From NCBI GenBank assembly GCA_013297985.1, contig JAAFIY010000021.1, positions 1 through 42,392 of the forward strand: a DNA stretch of 42,392 nt. The letters are read 5' to 3'. The stretch comes from Comamonadaceae bacterium. GTDB taxonomy: Bacteria > Pseudomonadota > Gammaproteobacteria > Burkholderiales > Burkholderiaceae_C. Position numbers and translations under genes: made by a program. Of this stretch, positions 32,533 to 41,655 are shown one piece after another (positions within the stretch are counted from its first letter, which is position 1; each line of letters opens with the position of its first letter). Below the pieces are notes generated by a model. That model was given only the letters and a program-made list of their open reading frames with translations. It did no database searches and was not told where the DNA came from.

Positions 32533-34416
32533 TCACTCTACCGTCACACTCTTCGCCAAATTGCGCGGCTTGTCGACATCGGTGCCCAGCGCCACCGCGG
32601 TGTGATACGCCAGCAATTGCAGCGGCAGGGTGTGCAGCATGGGGCTTAAGAGCCCGTAGTGCTCGGGCATGCGGATCACATGCACGCCTTCGCTGGGCTC
32701 AATGCGGGTGTGGGCATCGGCCAGCACATACAGCACGCCGCCGCGGGCGCGCACTTCTTGCAGGTTGCTTTTGAGCTTGTCCAAGAGCGCGTCGTTGGGC
32801 GCCACGGCCACCACTGGCATGTCGGCCGTCACCAGGGCCAGGGGGCCGTGTTTGAGTTCACCCGCCGGGTAGGCCTCGGCGTGGATGTAGCTGATTTCTT
32901 TGAGCTTTAGCGCGCCTTCGCAGGCCACCGGGTAGTGCAGCCCACGGCCCAGAAACAAGGCGTGCTGCTTGCCGGCAAATTGCTGGGCCCAGGCGATCAA
33001 GTGGGGCTCCAAGGCCAGCACCGATTGCAGCGCCACCGGCAGGTGGCGCAGGGCTTTGAGGTGCGCGGTTTCATCGGCGTCGCTTAAGCGGCCGCGTGAC
33101 TGCGCCAGCGCCAGCGCCAGCAAGAACAGCCCAGCCAATTGGGTGGTAAAGGCCTTGGTGCTGGCCACGCCCACTTCAACGCCCGCGCGGGTCAGGTAAA
33201 CCAGCGCGCATTCGCGCACCATGGCGCTGGTGGCCACGTTGCAGATGGCCAAGGTGTGCGCCATGCCAAGGCCTTGGGCGTGGCGCAGGGCAGCCAGGGT
33301 GTCGGCGGTTTCGCCACTTTGGCTGATGCACACCACCAGGGTGCTGGGGTGGGGCACGCTGTCGCGGTAGCGGTATTCGCTGGCAATTTCTACCGTGGTG
33401 GGGATGCCCGCCAGCGTCTCGATCCACTGTTTGGCCACGCAGCCCGCTAGGTAGCTGGTGCCGCAGCCTAGGATGAGTACCCGGTCAATGGCTTTAAAGG
33501 CGCGCCAGGCGCTGGTGGCGGTGGTTTTGCCGAGTGCGGCTGGCGCATCAAACAGCTCGGGCATCACCGACTCAAGGCCTTCCAGCGTGTCGCTGATGGC
33601 GCGTGGCTGCTCAAAAATCTCTTTTTGCATGAAGTGGCGGTAGGGCCCCAGTTCCGCTGCCGCGCCGCTGATCTGCACCGTGTGCACGGCACGCCCCACG
33701 CGCTGGCCCTGGGCGTCGTACACCTGATGGCGCGCTAGGCTTAAGTCAGCCACGTCGCCTTCTTCCAAGTAGACGATTTGGTCGGTGACACCAGCCAGGG
33801 CCAGCGCGTCGCTGGCCAAGTAGCGGGCGGTGTCTTCGCCCTTGCCCAGGCCCAGCACCAGCGGCGACCCGGCCCTTGCGCCCACGACGCGGTGGGGTTC
33901 GTCACGCGCCACCACGGCAATCGCATAGGCGCCTTGCAGTTGCGCGCTGGCTTGCTGTACGGCGGTGAGCAAATCGCCGTCGTAGAGCGAATCCACCAAA
34001 TGGGCGATGACTTCGGTGTCGGTCTGGCTCACAAACGCGTAGCCGCGTGCGGCCAGGGCGTGGCGCAACTCGTCGTGGTTTTCAATGATGCCGTTGTGCA
34101 CCAGCGCAATGCGCCCCGCTGTGGCGGCCGTGGCGCGCGGCCCGTGGCTGAAATGCGGGTGGGCGTTGGCGGTGCTGGGCGCGCCGTGGGTGGCCCAGCG
34201 GGTGTGGGCGATGCCGGTGTGGGCTTGTAAGGCCTCGGTCTGCACCTGCGCCAGCAGCTCGGCCACCCGCTGCGTGCTGCGGCTGCGTTGCAAGGCGCTG
34301 CCGGTGTGCACCGCCACGCCGCACGAGTCATAGCCGCGGTACTCCAGCCGCTGCAGCCCTTGCACCAAAGTGCCCACGATGTCTTTTGACGCGACTGCGC
34401 CGACGATGCCGCACAT
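32533..34416 (-). CDS. glmS: glutamine-fructose-6-phosphate aminotransferase (isomerizing)
   Basis: The 627-residue enzyme makes glucosamine-6-phosphate for peptidoglycan and LPS. The N-terminus [13 protein letters not shown] supplies the catalytic Cys of the glutaminase domain, with [18 protein letters not shown] following. The two SIS isomerase domains include GCGTSYLAG and [15 protein letters not shown], and the family C-terminus [11 protein letters not shown] is complete. AGGAGA precedes the ATG. The intact 3' end is the classical attTn7 landing region, and the accessory island begins directly downstream. Divergent from the Lrp-type gene. Confidence 0.96.
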   Translation of the reverse strand: MCGIVGAVASKDIVGTLVQGLQRLEYRGYDSCGVAVHTGSALQRSRSTQRVAELLAQVQTEALQAHTGIAHTRWATHGAPSTANAHPHFSHGPRATAATAGRIALVHNGIIENHDELRHALAARGYAFVSQTDTEVIAHLVDSLYDGDLLTAVQQASAQLQGAYAIAVVARDEPHRVVGARAGSPLVLGLGKGEDTARYLASDALALAGVTDQIVYLEEGDVADLSLARHQVYDAQGQRVGRAVHTVQISGAAAELGPYRHFMQKEIFEQPRAISDTLEGLESVMPELFDAPAALGKTTATSAWRAFKAIDRVLILGCGTSYLAGCVAKQWIETLAGIPTTVEIASEYRYRDSVPHPSTLVVCISQSGETADTLAALRHAQGLGMAHTLAICNVATSAMVRECALVYLTRAGVEVGVASTKAFTTQLAGLFLLALALAQSRGRLSDADETAHLKALRHLPVALQSVLALEPHLIAWAQQFAGKQHALFLGRGLHYPVACEGALKLKEISYIHAEAYPAGELKHGPLALVTADMPVVAVAPNDALLDKLKSNLQEVRARGGVLYVLADAHTRIEPSEGVHVIRMPEHYGLLSPMLHTLPLQLLAYHTAVALGTDVDKPRNLAKSVTVE

Positions 34417-34551
34417 AGATCAGTCTCCTGTTGGACGTTGGCGGCACTTTATCGGGCAGTTTATGAAATGAATGCACTAATCCAATAGCAAAATGATCAA
34501 AAAATGCAACATCAACAGGTAATGATCGTTCCAATCAAAAACACACTTGAG

Positions 34552-35052
34552 ATGAAAAATTATTTCACGCCTGACGCCGTCGACTGGTCCATCCTCGCGC
34601 AATTGCAGGCGGATGCCGATCTGCCCAACCACACGCTGGCGCGGCAAGTGGGGGTGTCGCCCGCCACGGCCTTGCGACGGGTGGCGCGCTTGAAGCGCGA
34701 AGGGGTGATTGAGCGCACCGTGGCCGTGCTGTCGCATGACAGGGTCGCAGCCCTGCGCGGGGCAGGTTTGGCGGCGATGGTGGAGGTGTCGCTGGACGAT
34801 CAAAGCGCCCAAGCGCTCGATGCCTTTGAGGCCCGTGCCGTGGCCAGCGCAGCGGTGCAGCAGGTGTGGCGCGTGTCGCCAGGCCCTGACTTTTGCCTGG
34901 CGGTGCAGGTGCTTGACATGCCCGCCTACCACGCTTGGGCCCAGGGCCTGCTGACGGCTGAGCTGCGGGTGCGCACGGTGCGCAGCTTCTTTGCCATCAA
35001 GCGCGCCAAGTTTGGATCAAATCTACCGCTTGGGGCCTATTTATCGGCCTAA
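34552..35052 (+). CDS. Lrp/AsnC-family transcriptional regulator
   Basis: The 166-residue regulator has an N-terminal winged helix-turn-helix (DAVDWSILAQLQADADLPNHTLARQVGVSPATALRRVARLKREGVI) and an AsnC ligand/oligomerisation domain (AGLAAMVEVSL..., VWRVSPGPDFCLAVQV, VRTVRSFFAIKRAKF). I prefer ATG 34552; ATGs at 34504 and 34522 are in frame, but the added codons are AT-rich and do not look like family sequence. It diverges from glmS across a short AT-rich gap, so it may act on glmS, itself, or amino-acid genes elsewhere; not provable here. It converges on the histidine kinase gene. Confidence 0.87.
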   Translation: MKNYFTPDAVDWSILAQLQADADLPNHTLARQVGVSPATALRRVARLKREGVIERTVAVLSHDRVAALRGAGLAAMVEVSLDDQSAQALDAFEARAVASAAVQQVWRVSPGPDFCLAVQVLDMPAYHAWAQGLLTAELRVRTVRSFFAIKRAKFGSNLPLGAYLSA

Positions 35053-35055
35053 TAA

Positions 35056-35072
35056 GCTATCAAAAGCATAGC
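35056..35072. repeat. AGCTAT-type extragenic palindrome, short copy
   Basis: GCTAT-N7-ATAGC, centred in the 33-nt gap between the converging Lrp and histidine kinase genes. It could act as a small bidirectional terminator. Confidence 0.55.
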
Positions 35073-35085
35073 GTCTGTGCCAAGC

Positions 35086-35841
35086 TCACTCCACAGGCCA
35101 CCACAGACTTGCCACGCAGCCCGGGCCGTCTGCGGCATTGGCCAAGTGCCAGGCGCTGCCGTGCTGCGCACAGCGCAGCGCCACGGCGGCCAACCCGGTG
35201 CCCAGGCCGGAAGTGCACGCCTCAGGTGCGTTGTCGCGCGGCGCATGAAACCGCACAAAGGCGTCGCCTCGCGCTTGCACACCGGGCGGCAGGCCCACGC
35301 CGAAATCACGCACCGTCACATGCCAATGGGTGGGTGCGGCTGACCCGTTTGGCAGCCTGGCTAGCCCGTGGGCCGTTAACACCGCAGCGGGCGCCTCGGC
35401 AGGCGAAAAGCGCAAGGCATTGGCCACCAGCGCCGCCAGCGCGTCGCGCAGCGCGGCTGCGTCTAAGCGGGCTTGGGCGGGCGTGTCGGCCGCAGGGGCC
35501 AGTAGTTGCAGCCGACCCCTAGCTCCCGCTTGCACATCTTGCAGCAGCGAAAGCAAATCCTCGGCCCGCATCGCTTGGGTTTGCACTTCTCGGGATTGGA
35601 TTTGCCACAGCGCCTGCACCGCATCGAGCCGCGCGGTCAGCTCACGAGCAGCGCTTTGTTGCTGGGCCACCCAATGCGCGGCGTCGGGGTCCAGCGGGGC
35701 ACCGCTGGCGTGGTCGGCCACGGCGTCGGCTAGCAGGGCCGCATAGGAATGGATATGCCGCAGCGGCGCGCGCAGATCGTGGCCGATGACGCGGGCCCAA
35801 TCAGGGCCGCCTGGGCTGGGGTGCAGGGCCTGGGTCGTCAT
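35086..35841 (-). CDS. soluble sensor histidine kinase, coupled to glmU
   Basis: A 251-residue histidine kinase core without TM helices or a recognisable sensor domain. The H-box is VIGHDLRAPLRHIHSYAALL (phospho-accepting His near residue 21), the N-box LVANALRFSP, the G1 box RDFGVGLPPGV, and the G2-like box GLGTGLAAVALR. ATG 35841 overlaps the glmU stop (ATGA) and follows AAGGGCCC; an upstream in-frame ATG at 35865 lies inside glmU. No response regulator is in the window. It resembles the C-terminal half of hybrid/cyanobacterial-type kinases. Coupling to an amino-sugar enzyme is unusual. Confidence 0.82.
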   Translation of the reverse strand: MTTQALHPSPGGPDWARVIGHDLRAPLRHIHSYAALLADAVADHASGAPLDPDAAHWVAQQQSAARELTARLDAVQALWQIQSREVQTQAMRAEDLLSLLQDVQAGARGRLQLLAPAADTPAQARLDAAALRDALAALVANALRFSPAEAPAAVLTAHGLARLPNGSAAPTHWHVTVRDFGVGLPPGVQARGDAFVRFHAPRDNAPEACTSGLGTGLAAVALRCAQHGSAWHLANAADGPGCVASLWWPVE

Positions 35842-37241
35842 GGGCCCTTGCTCGGGCGCTTCCATTGCGGCACGACGGTGGGCTTGGTGCGCGTGACTGT
35901 TAGAGCGCCCGCTGCCGTGTCGCGGGTGATCACCGACCCCGCCCCCACCGTGCCACCTGCGCCCAGGGTGAGCGGCGCCACCAGCACGCAGTTGCTGCCC
36001 ACATGCACATCGGCTTCGATGGTGGTGCGGTGTTTGTGGGCGCCGTCGTAGTTGGCGGTGATGCTGCCTGCGCCGTAGTTCACCCGTTCGCCTAAAGTGG
36101 CATCGCCCAGATAAGCCAGGTGATTGGCCTTGGCGCCTTTGGCCATGGTGGTGTTTTTCAGTTCGACAAAGTTGCCAATGTGTACCTGGGGACCCAACTC
36201 AGTGCCGGGCCGCAGGCGGGCAAAAGGCCCCACCTGCGCCTGGGGGCCAATGCGCACCGGGGCTTCGGCGCTGGCGCCTTCCACATGGGTAAAGGCGGCC
36301 AGGGTGGCCCCGGCGTCAACCGTGGCGTGGCGCAGCACACAGTAGGGCCCCACGCGCACGCCGTCGCCCAGGTGCACCATGCCTTCAAAGATGCAGCCCA
36401 CGTCAATTTCCACGTCGGCGCCACATTGCAAGCTGCCGCGCACGTCAAAGCGGGCGGGGTCAGCCAACCGCACCCCTTTGGCCATCAGCTCGGTTGCGGT
36501 GCGGGCTTGATGGGCGCGTTCCAGGGCGGCCAATTCGGCGGGGTTGTTGATGCCGTCTGCCTCGGTGGTGTCGGCGACGGTGTGGGTCGCAACCGGCCAG
36601 CCTTCGGCCACGGCGTGGGCCACCACATCGGTGAGGTAGTACTCGCCTTGCGCGTTGTGGTGGCCAAGCCGGCTCAGCCAGCGTTTAAGCGCCGCAGCAG
36701 GTGCTGCCAGGATGCCGGCGTACACCTCGGTGATCTGACGCTGCTCGGGCGTGGCGTCTTTTTCTTCCACGATGGCCCGTACCGCGCCGCTGGCGTCGCG
36801 CAGGATGCGGCCGTAGTTGGTGGGCATGGGGCGCCGCATGGTCAATAGCGCCAGCGGCGGCAGCGCGCCTTGGCTGAGCGACAGCAGCGCTTGCACGGTC
36901 TGCGCACGGGTCAGCGGCACATCACCGCTGAGCACCAGCACGGTGGCATCGTCGGCCATGTGCGGCACGGCTTGCTGCACCGCGTGGCCGGTGCCCAGTT
37001 GCGGCGATTGGTGCGCAGGGGTGATGGGCGCATCAGGCCACTGTTGGGTCACATGGGCCTGAACGACCTCGCTTTGGTGCCCCGTGATCAACACCACGCG
37101 CTGGGCCTCAAGCGACAGCGCCGTGTGGACAACATGGTCGAGCAACGCGCGCCCGGCCAGCTTGTGCAAAACTTTCGGGCGGGCGCTGTGCATTCGCGTG
37201 CCCTTGCCCGCCGCCATGATGACCACCGTCAAACCTGTCAT
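35838..37241 (-). CDS. glmU: bifunctional UDP-GlcNAc pyrophosphorylase / glucosamine-1-phosphate acetyltransferase
   Basis: The 467-residue enzyme performs the last two steps to UDP-GlcNAc. The uridylyltransferase half has [28 protein letters not shown] and YYLTDVVAHA. The C-terminal left-handed beta helix has GPFARLRPGTELG, NFVELKNTTMAKGAKANHL and NYGAGSITANYDG. ATG 37241 follows AAAGGA by about 7 nt. The longer frame to 37529 overlaps the lipoprotein gene and lacks family similarity. Its 5' end overlaps the divergent DUF6279 gene. With glmS close by, the UDP-GlcNAc route is locally clustered. Confidence 0.96.
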   Translation of the reverse strand: MTGLTVVIMAAGKGTRMHSARPKVLHKLAGRALLDHVVHTALSLEAQRVVLITGHQSEVVQAHVTQQWPDAPITPAHQSPQLGTGHAVQQAVPHMADDATVLVLSGDVPLTRAQTVQALLSLSQGALPPLALLTMRRPMPTNYGRILRDASGAVRAIVEEKDATPEQRQITEVYAGILAAPAAALKRWLSRLGHHNAQGEYYLTDVVAHAVAEGWPVATHTVADTTEADGINNPAELAALERAHQARTATELMAKGVRLADPARFDVRGSLQCGADVEIDVGCIFEGMVHLGDGVRVGPYCVLRHATVDAGATLAAFTHVEGASAEAPVRIGPQAQVGPFARLRPGTELGPQVHIGNFVELKNTTMAKGAKANHLAYLGDATLGERVNYGAGSITANYDGAHKHRTTIEADVHVGSNCVLVAPLTLGAGGTVGAGSVITRDTAAGALTVTRTKPTVVPQWKRPSKGP

Positions 37242-38178
37242 TGCCGTCCTTTGCGCCGTTTGGGCCTGTGCCTCGGCGCGAATTATCCGGGCCTGCGCTT
37301 TGGCGCTGGGCGCGCTGCTGCTGGTGGGCTGCAGCTTGATGACGGTGGCGTACAACCAGTCGGTCAACCTGGGCCTGTGGTGGCTGGATGACTTTGTGGC
37401 GTTTGATGACGGCCAGACCCAGTTGGCCCGCAGCCAGCTCGACGCTTTGCTGCAATGGCATCGGCGCACCGAGATTCCCCAACTGGAGCGGCTGGTTGCC
37501 AGCCTGCAAACCCAAGCACTGGCGCCCACCAGTGCCGACGCCGTGTGTGCGGTCAGCGATCAGGCGCGCCAGCGGTTTTTGGCGGTGGTGCAAAGCAGCG
37601 TGCCCGGCCTTACACAGCTGGCCGTGTCGCTCAAACCTGCCCAGTTGCAGCGGCTTGAGCGCGAACTGGCCAAGCGCCACGACAAATGGCGCGAGCGCTG
37701 GCTGGCCGGGTCTGAGGAAGAGCGGCTAGAGCGCCGCAGCTCTGAGGCCATTGAGCGCGCCGAAGGTTTTTACGGGCGCTTAAGCCCCGAACAGCGCGCG
37801 CTGGTGCGCCAGCATCTGACCGATTTGCGCCTGGACCTGACCGCCTTTGAGCGCGAAACACTGCGCCGCCAGCGCGACTTGCTAGACACCACGCGCCAAA
37901 TCGTGCGTGCCAATGCGGCCAATGCCGCCGAAGTGGCCAACCCCGGTGCGGCGCGGGCCTTACAACAACTGTTGGACCGGGCGGCCCAGTCGCCTGACCC
38001 TGCCTGGCAAGCTCAGTCGGCGCGCTGGCAACAGACCAACTGCCAACTGATCGCAGCCCTGCACAATGCCGCCACGCCCGCACAGCGCCAGCGCGCCGCA
38101 CAGACCCTGGGCAACTACGCCAAGGATTTGCGCACCCTGGGCGCGGCCAGCAGCGGGCGCAGCACCGCGAGCCTTTGA
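37216..38178 (+). CDS. DUF6279-type outer-membrane lipoprotein (putative)
   Basis: The roughly 320-residue protein has a lipoprotein signal ending in the lipobox LLLVGCS. It continues [22 protein letters not shown], a pattern I associate with DUF6279 proteins. The rest is helical and Arg/Glu/Gln-rich ([37 protein letters not shown]). The start is uncertain: ATGATG at 37216 is the last ATG before the lipobox and overlaps the divergent glmU gene by 26 nt. The signal would then be unusually long, and no ribosome-binding site is seen. Function unknown. The stop overlaps the VOC start. Confidence 0.8.
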   Translation: MMTTVKPVIAVLCAVWACASARIIRACALALGALLLVGCSLMTVAYNQSVNLGLWWLDDFVAFDDGQTQLARSQLDALLQWHRRTEIPQLERLVASLQTQALAPTSADAVCAVSDQARQRFLAVVQSSVPGLTQLAVSLKPAQLQRLERELAKRHDKWRERWLAGSEEERLERRSSEAIERAEGFYGRLSPEQRALVRQHLTDLRLDLTAFERETLRRQRDLLDTTRQIVRANAANAAEVANPGAARALQQLLDRAAQSPDPAWQAQSARWQQTNCQLIAALHNAATPAQRQRAAQTLGNYAKDLRTLGAASSGRSTASL

Positions 38179-38621
38179 TGAACCCTACTGAAACCCACCG
38201 CCGTCCCTTCCATCTGGCCTTTGCCGTGCACGACTTGGCGGCTGCGCGCGCTTTTTATGGTGGCTTGCTGCAATGCCCTGAAGGCCGCAGCAGCCCCGAG
38301 TGGGTGGACTTTGATTTGTATGGCCACCAGATCGTGGCGCATTTGTCGCCTGACGAATGCAGCCCTGCCGCCGCGCAAGCCACCAATGTGGTGGACGGTG
38401 AACAGGTGCCTGTGCGGCATTTCGGCGTAGTGCTGCCCATGGCCGAGTGGCAGGCGCTGGCCGACCGGCTGCGCGCGGCCGAGGTGCGCTTTGTGATCGA
38501 GCCGCAGATTCGCTTTCAGGGTCAGGTGGGCGAGCAAGCCACCATGTTCTTCATGGACCCGTCTGGCAATGCGCTGGAGTTCAAGGCATTTGCGGATTTG
38601 GGCCAGTTATTTGCCCACTAG
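38178..38621 (+). CDS. VOC-family (glyoxalase/dioxygenase-like) protein
   Basis: The 147-residue metalloprotein has the vicinal-oxygen-chelate fold. [21 protein letters not shown] starts module 1, and the usual metal ligands appear as His in FHLAF, His in VRHFGV and Glu in GNALEFK. The C-terminal [16 protein letters not shown] is typical. ATG 38178 overlaps the lipoprotein stop (TGATG). The closest described relatives act as glyoxalases or ring-cleaving dioxygenases, but the substrate cannot be inferred. It converges on the next minus-strand gene. Confidence 0.87.
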   Translation: MNPTETHRRPFHLAFAVHDLAAARAFYGGLLQCPEGRSSPEWVDFDLYGHQIVAHLSPDECSPAAAQATNVVDGEQVPVRHFGVVLPMAEWQALADRLRAAEVRFVIEPQIRFQGQVGEQATMFFMDPSGNALEFKAFADLGQLFAH

Positions 38622-38681
38622 CGGCCGACCAATGCACTTGGCGCCGCTTGCAGCGCCGTCTAGTTGCCCGGGGACTAAGGC

Positions 38682-39440
38682 TTACTTGCGCGGGTCGGTG
38701 TAGACCGGCTCGGTGACCACTTCGGGTGGATCAACCGGCGCCACAAAGCCCGCCACCGGCGCCAAACGAGGGGCCCGATCCGCCGGGCTCGCCGCCAAAT
38801 CAAGGCCACCTGAGCTGCCAGCTGGCTCTGGCACAGCGCGCGCGCCGGCTTGCCACACATTGCGGATGAAGTCGATCAACTGCTTGCTGATCGGCTCCTT
38901 AGGCGGCTGGGCAGCGGCTTCGCGCTCCGCTTGGGCCTGCGCGCGTTCGCGGGCTAGGGCCTGGGCTTGCGCTTTAGCGTCAGCCAGTTGCTCGTCGCGC
39001 TCCAGGGCCGCGAAGGTGCCATTTTTGGGCTCGCTCTGGCTCGGGGCCTGGAGGGCCGTCTTGCTGTCTTCTGCTGCTTGATTAGGGGTGGTCTGTGGCG
39101 CAGACCCAGCGATCGGGTCACTGCCGTTGGATTTCTGAGGGCCGAGCAAGGGCGCCGCACCCGCCTCGTCGGGCTCAGCGGGCAGCAGGCCTGCGGCCGC
39201 TTGGGCCACTCGCCCCGAGGTAATCACGCTCGGCCCGGCATCGGGCCGGGGTGTTTGCGGCGCGTTGCGTGGGTTGCCGCTAAGCAGCGCATTGCCGTCG
39301 GTGTCATTGCCCTGCGCGCTGGTCACCACTGCCACCGAACGTGCGACCGCAGCCACTGGGCTGCTGGGGGCAGCCACAGTGGTCAAGTCGCCGGCAGGCT
39401 GGCGCCAGCTGGGTACTCGATCAAGTGGTGTCAGTTGCAT
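38682..39440 (-). CDS. uncharacterised Ala/Pro/Gln-rich protein
   Basis: The 252-residue protein is mostly low complexity: Ala, Pro, Ser, Gln and Asp with no signal peptide or TM segment. A charged Ala/Gln/Arg/Glu helix lies in the middle (about 140-180), followed by a more ordered patch (SKQLIDFIRNVWQAGARAV) and a Pro/Val-rich tail. I do not recognise a family. It follows the 39447-39905 gene by 6 nt, so the two are probably one operon. GC-rich codon use matches the host, so it is probably a native gene. Confidence 0.6.
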   Translation of the reverse strand: MQLTPLDRVPSWRQPAGDLTTVAAPSSPVAAVARSVAVVTSAQGNDTDGNALLSGNPRNAPQTPRPDAGPSVITSGRVAQAAAGLLPAEPDEAGAAPLLGPQKSNGSDPIAGSAPQTTPNQAAEDSKTALQAPSQSEPKNGTFAALERDEQLADAKAQAQALARERAQAQAEREAAAQPPKEPISKQLIDFIRNVWQAGARAVPEPAGSSGGLDLAASPADRAPRLAPVAGFVAPVDPPEVVTEPVYTDPRK

Positions 39441-39446
39441 GGCCGG

Positions 39447-39905
39447 CTAGCTCAAAGGCGGGTGGGTCAATCGTCCGAATAAAGAGGCATTGATGGGGTT
39501 CTTCGACCTTTCGAATGGGTCATCGGCAGGCCGGCGGCGAACTTGAGGATTTTTTTGATTCACTTGTTTTGCGCTAGCTCGCGTTTCTAAAGGTGGGAAT
39601 GCACCGCCTAAACGGGGCATTTCGGCGCTCCAGTTCACCGCTACTTGTGTTATCGACCAGAGCTTGTGGCACTTGAATCGCGCTTGAATGGCGTTTTTCA
39701 GCGCGCCTTCAACCGACGCCGCATGCACTGAGCGTGCGCCAAAACCCCGGCGCGCTACAGGCCCGTCTGCGCCAATCTCAGTCACGAGTAAGTGGGTGCT
39801 TGCATTGCAAAGATGGGCCCTTCTCCAGCGAAACACAGGCGTTCGAGCCCGACAAAAAACCCACAACTTGTCTGGTACAGGCATTGCACCTACGGAAACT
39901 CCCAC
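39447..39905 (-). CDS. small uncharacterised protein
   Basis: An open frame of 152 codons directly upstream of the previous gene on the same strand. The stretch from about 39785 to the stop has a protein-like composition (VTEIGADGPVARRGFGARSVHAA, then GALKNAIQARFKCHKLWSI). The first 40 codons are rich in Arg/Cys/Trp and less convincing; the true start may be the GTG at 39785. No family recognised and no clear ribosome-binding site. The only reason for calling it is the uninterrupted frame, its composition and its tight linkage to the next gene. The divergent gap contains the promoter region of the NMT1-type gene. Confidence 0.4.
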   Translation of the reverse strand: MGVSVGAMPVPDKLWVFCRARTPVFRWRRAHLCNASTHLLVTEIGADGPVARRGFGARSVHAASVEGALKNAIQARFKCHKLWSITQVAVNWSAEMPRLGGAFPPLETRASAKQVNQKNPQVRRRPADDPFERSKNPINASLFGRLTHPPLS

Positions 39906-39948
39906 CGCAAACAGCGGTTTTCCAACTTGTCATCTGGGAGCGTCCACC

Positions 39949-41031
39949 ATGTCGTCCGCACACCGTTTGCAATCGAACTTGCCCGCCGTCATGGGGCACG
40001 CCATCAGTCGCCGCCGTTTGGTGGTGGGCTCTGCCGTTGCGGGGGCCGCTGCGCTGGCCGCGCCGCTGGCCTTTGCCAACTCGCCCATCGATTTGAAGTT
40101 CTCGCTGGACTGGCGCTTTCAGGGCGTCCACGCGTGGTTCTTGCTGGCGCAAGACAAGGGCTACTACCGCGAAGAAGGCCTGAACATGCAAATCGACACC
40201 GGCGACGGCTCGTCGGGTGTGGTGCAACGCATCGTCTCAGGCGCCTACCGCGCCGGTTTTGGTGACACCAGTGCGGTCAAGCAAGTGGCGTCCACCACCC
40301 CCGCCACAGCGCCGCTGTCGGTGTACATGGTGTTCAACCGTGCGCCTTTTGTGATCATCAGCAAGAAGAGCAAGAACATCACCAAGCCCGGCGACTTGGC
40401 GGGCAAAACCGTGCTGGGCACGCCCAACAGCTCGGCACTGCGCATGTTCCCGGCCTTCGCGCGGCTGAACAACCTGGACCCCGCCACCGTCAAGTTCAAC
40501 AACGTGTCGCCCCAGATGATGGACACGATGCTGGTGCGCGACGAAGCCGACGCACTGGCTGGTTTCTTGACCACCGCCGCCATCAACTTGCGCGCGCTGG
40601 GCCAGAACCTGGATGACTACAACATGATGTTCTTCACCGACCACGGTGTGGACGCCTACGGCAACTCGGTGCTGGTGTCGCGCGAACTGGCCACGCAAAA
40701 CCCGCGTGCCGTGACCGGCATGGTGCGCGCCATCAACCGCGCCTTTAACGACGTGGTGGCCAACCCGCAAGAAGGCGTGGCAGCCGTGCTCAAGCGCGAC
40801 CCGCTTTTGAAAGCCGATGTGGAGCTCGACCGCCTGCAGCTGGGCCTGCGCCAGCTGATCCTGACGCCGGAAGCCCGCAACGTGGGCATGGGTGACGTGG
40901 ACACGGCCCGCTTTGAGCGCTCGATCCGCCAAGTGTCGTCGACCTTTGAGCTGGCCCGCACGCCCGCCAAGGGCGAAGTGTTCAGCCGTGCGTTCTTGCC
41001 CGCGCGCGAGCAGCGCCAAGTGCGCGCCTAG
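39949..41031 (+). CDS. NMT1/SsuA-type ABC transporter substrate-binding protein
   Basis: The 360-residue periplasmic binding protein has a twin-arginine-like signal ISRRRLVVGSAVAGAAALAAPLAFA. The mature start PIDLKFSLDWRFQGVHAWFLLAQDKGYY is the THI5/NMT1 hallmark, followed by GDTSAVKQVAS, LAGKTVLGTPNSSALRMFPAFA and VDAYGNSVLVSRELA. Start ATG 39949 follows GGGAG by 9 nt. Relatives bind nitrate, sulfonates, taurine or pyrimidine precursors. No permease or ATPase gene is adjacent and a strong terminator follows, so the transporter partners must be elsewhere. Confidence 0.9.
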   Translation: MSSAHRLQSNLPAVMGHAISRRRLVVGSAVAGAAALAAPLAFANSPIDLKFSLDWRFQGVHAWFLLAQDKGYYREEGLNMQIDTGDGSSGVVQRIVSGAYRAGFGDTSAVKQVASTTPATAPLSVYMVFNRAPFVIISKKSKNITKPGDLAGKTVLGTPNSSALRMFPAFARLNNLDPATVKFNNVSPQMMDTMLVRDEADALAGFLTTAAINLRALGQNLDDYNMMFFTDHGVDAYGNSVLVSRELATQNPRAVTGMVRAINRAFNDVVANPQEGVAAVLKRDPLLKADVELDRLQLGLRQLILTPEARNVGMGDVDTARFERSIRQVSSTFELARTPAKGEVFSRAFLPAREQRQVRA

Positions 41032-41052
41032 TCGCCCACCCGCACACCTGGC

Positions 41053-41080
41053 AAAAAAGGCACCTGCGGGTGCCTTTTTT
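41053..41080. terminator. strong intrinsic terminator after the NMT1-type gene
   Basis: AAAAAAGGCACC, loop TGCG, GGTGCCTTTTTT: a perfect 12-bp stem with A and T tracts on both sides, suited to both converging genes. Confidence 0.92.
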
Positions 41081-41122
41081 GTTGGAGAAAACAGGTTACT
41101 TCGCGCTAAAAATGGGCCGAAA

Positions 41123-41140
41123 CAGCTATCTTTTTAGGAG
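41123..41140. repeat. AGCTAT-type extragenic element, half copy
   Basis: CAGCTATC followed by a T-run and AGGAGC: the left arm of the perfect copy at 7413 without its right arm. It lies between converging genes. Confidence 0.35.
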
Positions 41141-41145
41141 CAAAC

Positions 41146-41643
41146 CTACAAAAAGCGCTCTAACAAGCGCCGTGCCTCGCGCGACAGCTTGGCGGTGTCG
41201 CGAATCAAAAACTGCACCCCGTGGGCCGATGCAATCAGCAGCATGCCCGGGCCCAGGCGCCGAATGTCTTCTTCGGCCTTCAGCACGAACTCCGTCGGGC
41301 CACGGTCGGTGTCCACCGACCAAGTCGACGGCGTGGCAAAACTCGACACTGCGCGCAAGTCAGATATGGCGGGCACAAATTCAAGTGCCGCCAATGCTTG
41401 GGCAATCGGTTCGCGCACGGCGGCGGGCAGGGTGGCCAAATGATCCACCCAGGCCAACTCTTGGCCGCTGGGGCCCACAAGCGACAAGCCCTCGTTGGGC
41501 GCAGCCAGCGGGAAGGCACGCACGGGGGTGACGGGGTGCGCCACGCTGCCGTCAGCCGCCACCACGCGCAGGACGCCCGCGCCCAAGTGGGTGAAGCTGG
41601 CGTGTTCGATATCCAGGTTGAAACTGACTGGTGAGTTGCTCAT
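41146..41643 (-). CDS. DUF1854-family protein (cyanophycin-associated type)
   Basis: A 165-residue protein matching what I know as the DUF1854 family, annotated as associated with cyanophycin metabolism. Characteristic parts are VAHPVTPVRAFPLAAP, GLSLVGPSGQELAWVDHL, RGPTEFVLKAEEDIRRL and DTAKLSREARRLLERFL. It starts 12 nt after the ABC gene on the same strand. Molecular role unknown. The context suggests it serves the ABC exporter and, by family association, cyanophycin synthetase genes beyond the right edge. Confidence 0.82.
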   Translation of the reverse strand: MSNSPVSFNLDIEHASFTHLGAGVLRVVAADGSVAHPVTPVRAFPLAAPNEGLSLVGPSGQELAWVDHLATLPAAVREPIAQALAALEFVPAISDLRAVSSFATPSTWSVDTDRGPTEFVLKAEEDIRRLGPGMLLIASAHGVQFLIRDTAKLSREARRLLERFL

Positions 41644-41655
41644 GGGTCGCGCGAT

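Noticed and set aside
34417-34551. glmS ribozyme or riboswitch upstream of glmS
   Set aside because: The glmS leader here is short, no ribozyme-like core is recognisable, and these ribozymes are known mainly from Firmicutes.
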